Source: Betaproteobacteria bacterium UBA7395 (GTDB lineage: Bacteria; Pseudomonadota; Gammaproteobacteria; Burkholderiales; Rhodocyclaceae). From it: DNA of 11,694 bases. Every line of letters begins with the position of its first letter. The first letter of the stretch is position 1. Location of the stretch: NCBI GenBank assembly GCA_002470165.1, contig DKNF01000058.1:1-11694 (forward strand). The letters run 5' to 3'. The position numbers and the translations under genes were made by a program. Below are positions 6,734-11,694 of this stretch, in pieces. Below the pieces are notes generated by a model, which had not been told where the DNA came from, made no database searches, and saw only the letters and a program-made list of their open reading frames with translations.

Positions 6734-7051
6734 ATGAAAACCTCACGCCTGATTTCCACCACGCAGCGCCATTCGCCGGAAGCGGCGGAACGGGCTCTGC
6801 TGGCCCAGGCGCACGCAGTCCGCCGGGTCGAGGCGATGGAGGGGGCGAGCAACGACCGCGAACGCTCCCTGCAGCAGGACATGGCCGAGGTCGATCCGCG
6901 CAGTGTCGGTCCCTATCAGGGCGTCGAACGGCGTCGCCAGGATGCGGAAAGACTGGCCGGGCAACTGGCTGGCCTGGGTCCGTTGGGCCTGTTGCTGCTG
7001 AACATGAACACCCGCGGCAAGCGTCCGGGAAAGATCGACGAGACGGTCTGA
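6734..7051 (+). CDS. Hypothetical protein, 105 residues, family not recognised
   Basis: I do not recognise this protein. The frame begins MKTSRLISTTQRHSPEAAERALLAQAH and has an AGGAG site 7 bases upstream. Codon use (mostly G/C third positions) resembles the neighbours, which supports a real gene. The first two thirds are strongly charged and Arg/Glu/Gln-rich (about 13-77), likely helical, with no signal peptide. A short hydrophobic stretch (LAGQLAGLGPLGLLLLNM, about 74-91) is followed by a basic tail (TRGKRPGKIDETV). The stretch is too short and loop-like to be a certain membrane helix. It lies 60 bases after the DUF4197 gene and 105 bases before rep on the same strand; with no visible terminator between, it may belong to the pilT transcript. 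Function unknown. Confidence 0.65.
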   Translation: MKTSRLISTTQRHSPEAAERALLAQAHAVRRVEAMEGASNDRERSLQQDMAEVDPRSVGPYQGVERRRQDAERLAGQLAGLGPLGLLLLNMNTRGKRPGKIDETV

Positions 7052-7156
7052 GCCGGCACTTGCCGGTGCATGCGGTAAAATGCGCAGCCGCGTCGAAGCT
7101 TGCCCGCACGGCACCGCGTCGACACCTTGTCATCCCGTACCAGGAATCCTGGCGCC
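7052..7156 (+). promoter_or_regulatory. Intergenic region upstream of rep: possible promoter and palindrome
   Basis: A short hairpin (CCGGC, 7053-7057, with GCCGG, 7062-7066, 4-base loop) follows the upstream stop codon closely and lacks a T-run. TAAAAT (7076-7081) matches the -10 consensus at five of six positions, but no good -35 lies 16-18 bases upstream. CCAGGA-A-TCCTGG (7140-7152) is a perfect palindrome containing the AGGA that probably serves as the rep ribosome binding site, 11 bases before the ATG. Confidence 0.35.
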
Positions 7157-9145
7157 ATGTCCGGCCTCAATCCCCAGCAACGCGAAGCGATCCACTACCT
7201 CGACGGTCCCCTGCTTGTCCTTGCCGGCGCCGGTTCGGGCAAGACGCGCGTGATCACGCAGAAGATCGCCTATCTGGTCCAGGACTGCGGCTTCCAGCCG
7301 CGCAACATTGCCGCCATCACCTTCACCAACAAGGCGGCGAAGGAAATGCAGGAGCGCGTCGGCAAGCTGATGTCGTCGGGGATCGCCAACGAGCTGCAGA
7401 TTTCGACCTTTCACTCGCTCGGGGTGCGCATCCTGCGCGAGGAAGCGAAGGCGCTCGGCTACAAGCCGCGCTTTTCCATTTTTGATTCGGCCGACTGCGC
7501 CGGCATCATCGGCGATTGTGCCAAGACGGTGGACAAGGCGACGCTGCGCCGGCTGCAGTCGATCATTTCCAACTGGAAAAACGCCTTGATCACGCCCGAG
7601 GCCGCCCGTCAGCTCGTCGCCAACGAGCACGAAGCGCTCGCTGCCGCTGCCTACCTGAGCTACGAAGCGACGCTGAAAGCCTACCAGGCGGTCGACTTCG
7701 ACGACCTGATCGGCCTGCCGGTCAAACTGTTCAGCGAGCATCCGCAGATTGCCGAGAAATGGCAGAACCGACTGCGTTACCTGCTGGTCGATGAATACCA
7801 GGACACCAATGCCTGCCAGTACCAGTTGCTCAAGCTGCTGACCGGCGTCCGCGCCCAATTCACCGCGGTCGGCGACGACGACCAGGCGATCTACGGCTGG
7901 CGCGGCGCCGACATCGACAACCTGAAGAAACTGCCCAGCGAATTCCCGGCCCTCAAGGTGATCAAGCTCGAGCAGAACTACCGCTCGACCGTCCGTATCC
8001 TGAAGGCCGCCAACAACGTCATCTCGCACAACGAGAAACTGTTCGACAAGACCCTGTGGTCGGAACTCGGCCACGGCGACCCGATCTACGTCACCGCCAG
8101 CAAGGACAACGAGGCCGAGGCCGAGAGCGTGGTCATGAAGCTGCAGGCCCATCGCTTCGAGCATCGCGGCAAGTTCCGCGACTACGCCATCCTCTACCGC
8201 TCGAATCACCAGGCCCGGCTGCTCGAAACGCAACTGCGCAACCAGAAAATTCCCTATCTGCTCTCCGGCGGCCAATCCTTCTTCGACAAGGCCGAGATCA
8301 AGGACCTGACCAGCTATCTGCGTCTGCTGGCCAACGAGGACGACGATCCGGCCTTCATCCGCGCGGCGACCACGCCCCGGCGCGGCATCGGCGCGGCCAC
8401 CCTGCAGGTGCTCGGGCAATATGCCGGCGAGCGGCACGTCTCGCTGTTCCATGCGGCTTTCGAGGAAGGCTTTGCCCACCGCGTGCAGGCCCGGCAACTC
8501 GAACCCCTGCTCGAATTCTGCCGCTTCATCAATCGCATGCAGGAGCGGGCAAGCCGCGAGCCGGCGCAGCAGGTGTTGCCTGACCTGCTCAAGGCGATCG
8601 ATTACGAAACCTATCTCTACGACACCGAAGAGCAGCGCACGGCGCAATCCCGCTGGGCCAATGTCTGCGAATTCGCCGAGTGGATCAACAAGAAGGGCGA
8701 GGAAGACGGCAAGACGCTGATCGACCTGGTGCAGAGCATCGCCCTGATCAACATGCTGGAAAAGCAGAACAGCGAGGAGGTCGACGCCGTTCAGCTATCG
8801 ACGCTGCATGCCGCCAAGGGCCTGGAGTACAAGCATGTTTTCCTGGTTGGCGTCGAGGAAGGCATCCTGCCCCACCGCGAGTCGCTGGACCCGGCCAAGC
8901 TGCAGGAGGAGCGGCGGCTGATGTATGTCGGCATCACGCGCGCCCAGCGCTCGCTGCACATCAGCTATTGCGAGAAGCGCAAGCAGGCGCGCGAACTGAT
9001 TCCCTGCGAGCCGTCGCGTTTCATCGCCGAGATGGGTCAGGAAGACGTGCGTTTTTCCGGCGGCAAGCAGGCGGCGATGCCCGACCGGGCCACCGGCAGC
9101 GCCCGGCTCGACGCGATGAAGGCCTTGCTGGCCGCCAAGAAATGA
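7157..9145 (+). CDS. rep: ATP-dependent DNA helicase Rep (UvrD/Rep family, superfamily 1A)
   Basis: A 662-residue 3'-to-5' DNA helicase of normal Rep length. Rep helps replication forks pass protein roadblocks and acts in restart. The SF1A motifs appear in order: Q motif LNPQQREAI (4-12), Walker A AGAGSGKT (23-30), motif II LLVDEYQDTN (209-218), motif III GDDDQAIYGWRGA (239-251), motif IV EQNYRS (272-277), motif V TLHAAKGLE (549-557) and motif VI EERRLMYVGITRAQ (584-597). The 2B region reads FFDKAEIKDLTSYLRLLANEDDDPAFIRA and TPRRGIGAATLQVLG, closer to Rep than to UvrD or PcrA. The C-terminus (SRFIAEM then LDAMKALLAAKK) also resembles Rep. The ATG at 7157 gives the family N-terminus MSGLNPQQ; extensions upstream have no matching sequence. 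It is convergent with the cytochrome gene. Confidence 0.95.
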   Translation: MSGLNPQQREAIHYLDGPLLVLAGAGSGKTRVITQKIAYLVQDCGFQPRNIAAITFTNKAAKEMQERVGKLMSSGIANELQISTFHSLGVRILREEAKALGYKPRFSIFDSADCAGIIGDCAKTVDKATLRRLQSIISNWKNALITPEAARQLVANEHEALAAAAYLSYEATLKAYQAVDFDDLIGLPVKLFSEHPQIAEKWQNRLRYLLVDEYQDTNACQYQLLKLLTGVRAQFTAVGDDDQAIYGWRGADIDNLKKLPSEFPALKVIKLEQNYRSTVRILKAANNVISHNEKLFDKTLWSELGHGDPIYVTASKDNEAEAESVVMKLQAHRFEHRGKFRDYAILYRSNHQARLLETQLRNQKIPYLLSGGQSFFDKAEIKDLTSYLRLLANEDDDPAFIRAATTPRRGIGAATLQVLGQYAGERHVSLFHAAFEEGFAHRVQARQLEPLLEFCRFINRMQERASREPAQQVLPDLLKAIDYETYLYDTEEQRTAQSRWANVCEFAEWINKKGEEDGKTLIDLVQSIALINMLEKQNSEEVDAVQLSTLHAAKGLEYKHVFLVGVEEGILPHRESLDPAKLQEERRLMYVGITRAQRSLHISYCEKRKQARELIPCEPSRFIAEMGQEDVRFSGGKQAAMPDRATGSARLDAMKALLAAKK

Positions 9146-9169
9146 AAAAGGGAGGCTGCAGCCTCCCTT
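9145..9169 (-). terminator. Intrinsic terminator of the cytochrome c gene, abutting the rep stop codon
   Basis: GGGAGGCTG and CAGCCTCCC (9150-9167) form a perfect 9-bp inverted repeat, extended by flanking A/T pairs. Read on the minus strand it is followed by TTTTT (9149-9145) and then CATTTC; on the plus strand only TT follows. It therefore terminates the minus-strand cytochrome transcript 24 bases after its stop. Its T-tract abuts and shares a base with the rep TGA (9143-9145). Confidence 0.85.
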
Positions 9170-9193
9170 CCTGGAAATTGCTGGTGTTGCGGC

Positions 9194-9643
9194 TTACTTG
9201 ACCTTGCTCAGGATGTAATCGACGGCACCCTTGATTTCGTCCTCGGACAGCTTGGCAGCGCCACCCTTCGGCGGCATCGCGCCCTTGCCGTTGATCACGG
9301 AAGCGTACAGGGCGGCATTGCCGGCGCCGAGGCGGGCAGTCCAGTCACCCTTGGCGTCGATCTTCGGCGCGCCGGCGGCACCGGAGTTGTGGCAGGCGCC
9401 GCAAACGCTGTTGTACACGGTCGGGCCATCCTTCGGCGCGCCGCCTTCTTCTGCCACTTCTGCCTTCGCCAGTTCGAAGCGGGCGACCGGCTGGATGCGC
9501 AGTTCGGCCTCGTCGGCGCCGGCGTTGTTGGTGGCGGCGGATTCGAAGGATTTGTTGGTCAGCGGAAAGATGATCGCGATCAGGACTGCGGCGACGATGA
9601 TGGTCGCCCACATGATGCTTTTGGAAGAATGTTGCTCGGCCAT
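9194..9643 (-). CDS. Membrane-anchored monohaem cytochrome c (cytochrome c5-like)
   Basis: A 149-residue protein with an uncleaved-looking N-terminal membrane helix (about 11-29, MWATIIVAAVLIAIIFPL) after a short polar MAEQHSSKS head. A flexible Ala/Glu-rich linker (about 33-70) leads into a class I cytochrome c domain. The single haem site is CGACH (81-85), in the segment TVYNSVCGACHNSG. The distal Met ligand is M123 in GKGAMPPKGG (119-128), and the domain ends with LSEDEIKGAVDYILSKV. The layout matches c5-type electron carriers found beside terminal oxidases in betaproteobacteria, tethered to the inner membrane facing the periplasm. The extra Cys pair present after the Met ligand in classical c5 is absent (GGAAKLSEDE). 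The ATG at 9643 has only a weak GGGG site upstream. Its redox partner cannot be told from the neighbours. Confidence 0.92.
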   Translation of the reverse strand: MAEQHSSKSIMWATIIVAAVLIAIIFPLTNKSFESAATNNAGADEAELRIQPVARFELAKAEVAEEGGAPKDGPTVYNSVCGACHNSGAAGAPKIDAKGDWTARLGAGNAALYASVINGKGAMPPKGGAAKLSEDEIKGAVDYILSKVK

Positions 9644-9679
9644 GCTGAAGACCCCGTTTGCAAAAAGGACAAAGCCGAA

Positions 9680-9710
9680 ATTATAACGGTTGGCGTATGA
9701 TTAAGCGCAA
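9680..9710 (-). promoter_or_regulatory. Putative promoter of the cytochrome c gene
   Basis: On the minus strand a perfect TATAAT lies at 9685-9680, 36 bases before the cytochrome ATG. The best -35-like box is TTGCGC (9710-9705) with a longer-than-usual 19-base spacer. That box overlaps the T-tract of the terminator just upstream, so the cytochrome transcript starts directly after another minus-strand transcript is stopped. Confidence 0.55.
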
Positions 9711-9734
9711 AAAAAACCCCGCCATCGGCGGGGT
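9709..9734 (-). terminator. Orphan intrinsic terminator on the minus strand before pncC
   Basis: On the minus strand ACCCCGCC (9734-9727) pairs with GGCGGGGT (9723-9716) around a GAT triloop, and the T at 9716 begins an unbroken run of eight T (9716-9709). On the plus strand the hairpin is preceded by A and not followed by T, so the direction is clear. No minus-strand protein gene precedes it: pncC is on the plus strand. It therefore implies a non-coding or antisense transcript. Confidence 0.88.
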
Positions 9735-9810
9735 ACAAGTTCTCGAATGGGGGGAATTCGAGAGGAGGGGTTCAATGCCCTTGCAGTTTAGGACTTTGAA
9801 GTCCCTGGGT
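9709..9810 (-). ncRNA. Candidate small RNA with anti-Shine-Dalgarno motif and C-rich hairpin loop
   Basis: Reading the minus strand 5' to 3', there are four elements. First is a short hairpin (GGACTT with AAGTCC, 9804-9791). Second is a stretch reading CCCCTCCT that contains CCTCCT (9768-9763), identical to the anti-Shine-Dalgarno core of 16S rRNA. Third is an 8-bp hairpin (TCTCGAAT, 9770-9763 side edge near 9763-9756, pairing with ATTCGAGA, 9748-9741) with loop TCCCCCC. Fourth is the strong terminator ending in eight T. This is the architecture of a trans-acting small RNA that pairs with ribosome binding sites. C-rich, anti-SD small RNAs are known in several proteobacteria, and I recall an Rfam family of toxic betaproteobacterial small RNAs of this kind; membership here is untested. 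The 5' end is uncertain because no convincing promoter was seen between 9805 and 9880. Confidence 0.5.
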
Positions 9811-9849
9811 CTGTCGCGCTTTGGTACCGGTTCTGTAACCAATTGTTAG
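9775..9849 (+). CDS. Possible 24-residue leader ORF upstream of pncC (rival reading of the same region)
   Basis: On the plus strand AGGAGG (9763-9768) sits 6 bases before an ATG that opens a 24-codon frame, MPLQFRTLKSLGLSRFGTGS then VTNC. Its TAG lies at 9847-9849, inside the pncC ribosome binding site AGGA (9848-9851), so translation of it would couple to pncC. The peptide resembles nothing I recognise. The strong ribosome binding site is unavoidable if the minus strand encodes an anti-SD RNA, so this may be only its mirror image. No plus-strand promoter is evident. Confidence 0.2.
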   Translation: MPLQFRTLKSLGLSRFGTGSVTNC

Positions 9850-9858
9850 GATTGCGCC

Positions 9859-10359
9859 ATGAATGAACTTGAAGCAATGGCCGGTCGCCTGGGCCGTCTA
9901 CTGGAGCGCCGGGGGGAGTGCCTGGCGGTGGCCGAGTCGTGTACCGGTGGCTGGGTGGCGCAGACGCTGACGGCGGTAGCCGGTAGTTCCGCCTGGTTCG
10001 ATCGAGGGTTCGTCAGCTATTCGAACGCCGCCAAGCGCGACATGCTGGGGGTGCCGGAAACGACGCTGGTCCGCCATGGCGCGGTTTCCGAGGCAGTCGC
10101 CCGGGCGATGGCCCAGGGGGTGCTGGCCCACAGTCTGGGCGACTGGTCCGTGTCGATCACCGGGATTGCCGGCCCGAGCGGCGGTTCGCCGGAAAAACCG
10201 GTGGGCATGGTGTGTTTCGCCTGGGCCGGACGGCAAGCCGGCTGTGTTGCCGCGACCTGTCAATTTGCCGGCGATCGGGCCGCAGTGCGCGAGCAATCGG
10301 TGCGCCATGCGCTGGCCGGGCTGATCTCCCTGATCGAAGCTCAGCCGGTCGTGGCGTGA
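9859..10359 (+). CDS. pncC: Nicotinamide-nucleotide amidohydrolase PncC (CinA C-terminal domain family)
   Basis: This 166-residue stand-alone CinA C-terminal domain hydrolyses the amide of nicotinamide mononucleotide to give nicotinic acid mononucleotide and ammonia, in the cytoplasmic pyridine nucleotide cycle. The signature blocks are LAVAESCTGGWVA (22-34) with the conserved Ser27, SYSNAAKRDMLGV (53-65), HGAVSEAVARAMAQG (73-87) and ITGIAGPSGGSPEKPVGMV (100-118). The N-terminal molybdopterin-binding-like domain of full CinA is absent, as in most proteobacterial PncC proteins, which are about 160-165 residues long. AGGA lies 7 bases before the ATG. Older annotations call it competence-damage protein; no competence role need be inferred from its distance to comEA. 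It ends 6 bases from the convergent SNF2 gene. Confidence 0.95.
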   Translation: MNELEAMAGRLGRLLERRGECLAVAESCTGGWVAQTLTAVAGSSAWFDRGFVSYSNAAKRDMLGVPETTLVRHGAVSEAVARAMAQGVLAHSLGDWSVSITGIAGPSGGSPEKPVGMVCFAWAGRQAGCVAATCQFAGDRAAVREQSVRHALAGLISLIEAQPVVA

Positions 10360-10365
10360 GGGCGG

Positions 10366-11694
10366 TCAGCCCGGCAGCGGCTCGAACAGAGCGGCCAGAT
10401 CGTCGTCGCCGAACTTGACGTCGACCTGATGATCCTCGGACAGGATGCCGGCGGCCAGTTCGGCCTTGCGCTCCTGGAGTGCAAGGATCTTTTCCTCGAT
10501 GCTGCCGCTGACGATCAGCTTGTAGACGAACACCGGCTTGTCCTGGCCGAGGCGGTGGGCGCGGTCGGTGGCCTGATTCTCGACGGCCGGATTCCACCAC
10601 GGATCGTAATGGATGACGGTGTCGGCGGCGGTCAGGTTGAGGCCGACGCCGCCGGCCTTCAGGCTGATCAGGAAGATCGGAACTTCGCCTTCCTGGAAGC
10701 GGCGAATCGGCGTTTCGCGGTCGACGGTGTCGCCGGTCAGCTTGGCGTAGCCCAGGCCGGCGGCGTCGAGTTCCTGTTCGATCAGGGCAAGCATGCTGGT
10801 GAATTGCGAGAAGACCAGGATGCGCCGGCCTTCGTCCACCAGTTCGGGGAGCATGGCCATGAGCAGGTCGAGTTTGGCCCGCTCGTTGACCTTGCGTGCC
10901 GAGTTGGCCTTGACCAGCCGCGGATCGCAACAGACCTGACGTAGCTTGAGCAGGGCGTCGAGGATGACGATCTGGCTGCGCGCGAAGCCGCGCTGGGCGA
11001 TCTCGTCGCGAACCTTGGCGTCCATCGCCGCGCGCACCGTTTCGTAGAGGTCGCGCTGTCCACCTTCCAGCTCGACGCTGCGCACGATCACCGTCTTCGG
11101 CGGTAATTCCTGGGCAACGTCCTCCTTCTTGCGGCGCAGGATGAAGGGCCGGATGCGGCGGGCCAGCAGGTCGCGGCGGTCGGTGTCCGCCTGCTTCTCG
11201 ATCGGTGTGCGCCAGTGGCGGGTGAACTGCTTGCTGCTGCCGAGGAAGCCAGGCAGCAGGAAGTCGAACTGGCTCCACAGTTCGCCGAGGTGGTTTTCCA
11301 GCGGCGTACCGGTCAGGCACAGGCGGTGGCGCGCATCGATCTTGCGTACCGCTTCGGCGCTGCGGCTCTGGGCGTTCTTGACCGTCTGCGCTTCGTCGAG
11401 GATGAGCAGGTGGTAGCTGTGCTGCATCAACTCGTCGGCGTCGCGCCAGAGTAGCGGGTAGGTGGTCAGGACGACGTCGTGGCTGTCGATCTCGGCGAAG
11501 CGCTGTTTGCGTTCCGGACCGTGCAGCGAGAGCACGCGCAGGCTGGGCGCGAAACGCGCGGCTTCGCTCTTCCAGTTGAAGATCAGCGAGGTCGGCAGGA
11601 TCACCAGGGCCGGTCGGTCGAGACGCCCCTGCTCCTTTTCCAGCAGCAGGTGGGCCAGGGTTTGCGCGGTCTTGCCCAGGCCCATGTCGTCGGC
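10366..11694 (-). CDS. SNF2-family DEAD/DEAH-box helicase, C-terminal part (5' end off-window)
   Basis: The frame is open to the right edge, so 442 C-terminal residues are visible. The window cuts within motif I: residues 2-9 read DDMGLGKT, and the Met here is internal, not a start. Further SNF2 motifs are [10 protein letters not shown], motif [13 protein letters not shown] (DEAQ at 100-103), motif [26 protein letters not shown], motif [14 protein letters not shown], motif [30 protein letters not shown] and motif [16 protein letters not shown]. The end reads [22 protein letters not shown]. These proteins are double-stranded DNA translocases that remodel nucleoprotein. The DEAQ box and the tail match the large bacterial SNF2 group that often carries an N-terminal SWIM zinc finger, which cannot be seen here. 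It is not RapA-like in sequence. Specific function unknown. Confidence 0.93.
   Translation of the reverse strand, partial: ADDMGLGKTAQTLAHLLLEKEQGRLDRPALVILPTSLIFNWKSEAARFAPSLRVLSLHGPERKQRFAEIDSHDVVLTTYPLLWRDADELMQHSYHLLILDEAQTVKNAQSRSAEAVRKIDARHRLCLTGTPLENHLGELWSQFDFLLPGFLGSSKQFTRHWRTPIEKQADTDRRDLLARRIRPFILRRKKEDVAQELPPKTVIVRSVELEGGQRDLYETVRAAMDAKVRDEIAQRGFARSQIVILDALLKLRQVCCDPRLVKANSARKVNERAKLDLLMAMLPELVDEGRRILVFSQFTSMLALIEQELDAAGLGYAKLTGDTVDRETPIRRFQEGEVPIFLISLKAGGVGLNLTAADTVIHYDPWWNPAVENQATDRAHRLGQDKPVFVYKLIVSGSIEEKILALQERKAELAAGILSEDHQVDVKFGDDDLAALFEPLPG

Noticed and set aside
7053..7066. Hairpin after the 105-residue gene as an intrinsic terminator
   Set aside because: The stem is only 5 bp and no T-run follows.
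9749..9770. G-rich plus-strand stretch as a G-quadruplex
   Set aside because: It contains only one G6 run, a GG and one G4 run, not four closely spaced runs of three or more; the hairpin explanation fits better.
9697..9849. Longer plus-strand ORF through the hairpins (starting near 9697)
   Set aside because: It begins in the minus-strand terminator A-tract, has no ribosome binding site and reads through all structured elements; only the short ATG at 9775 has start signals.
9805..9880. Sigma70 or sigma54 promoter for the minus-strand small RNA
   Set aside because: AACAAT-like and TGGCGC-like segments are present, but none has an acceptable partner box at the right spacing, so the 5' end is left undefined.
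1..11694. CRISPR arrays, insertion sequences, tRNA or rRNA genes, toxin-antitoxin or phage-defence cassettes
   Set aside because: No direct-repeat series, transposase motifs, cloverleaf-like sequences or defence-gene neighbourhoods were found; Rep and the SNF2 protein look like housekeeping versions without defence partners in view.

Overview
The window is a gene-dense, GC-rich chromosomal segment from what looks like a free-living betaproteobacterium, most plausibly of the order Rhodocyclales (Dechloromonas/Azonexus-like). That placement is an inference from the gene set (PyrX-type dihydroorotase homologue, tandem pilT-pilU divergent from yggS-proC-yggT, DUF4197, membrane-anchored cytochrome c5-like protein, Rep helicase) and from GC-ending codon use. 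No rRNA, tRNA, insertion sequence, prophage gene or CRISPR array was seen, and base composition looks uniform across the genes, so this reads as core genome.

Layout, left to right. Positions 2-934 are the 3' part of a dihydroorotase-like gene (pyrX, the non-catalytic type), closed by a strong intrinsic terminator. A small ComEA-type DNA-binding protein gene follows (1076-1351, +). A tightly coupled minus-strand operon runs 3703 to 1376: yggS (PLP homeostasis), proC (proline biosynthesis), yggT (membrane protein) and a DUF167/YggU gene, with 4-, 1- and 1-base overlaps. Divergent from it across a 55-base gap lie pilT and pilU (+), the type IV pilus retraction ATPases. Closely following pilU are a secreted DUF4197 protein gene and, 60 bases later, an unrecognised 105-residue gene whose ribosome binding site lies in a hairpin loop. 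Next is a full-length Rep-type superfamily 1 helicase (7157-9145, +), convergent with a membrane-anchored monohaem cytochrome c gene (9643-9194, -) whose terminator abuts the rep stop codon. After a 215-base intergenic region come pncC (9859-10359, +) and, tail to tail with it, the C-terminal part of a SNF2-family helicase gene that runs off the right edge.

Functional threads. PilT and PilU power pilus retraction and ComEA binds incoming DNA in the periplasm, so together they suggest twitching motility and natural transformation. yggS-proC-yggT-DUF167 is a widely conserved housekeeping cluster. Rep and the SNF2 protein act on nucleic acids or nucleoprotein, and PncC salvages deamidated nicotinamide mononucleotide.

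The most interesting unexplained signal is in the intergenic region before pncC. The minus strand there holds an exact anti-Shine-Dalgarno core (CCTCCT), a hairpin with a loop of six consecutive C, and a textbook intrinsic terminator with eight T, none of which serves any visible protein gene. This looks like a short regulatory, possibly translation-inhibiting, RNA. The same bases read on the plus strand give a rival explanation: a 24-codon ORF with a strong ribosome binding site.
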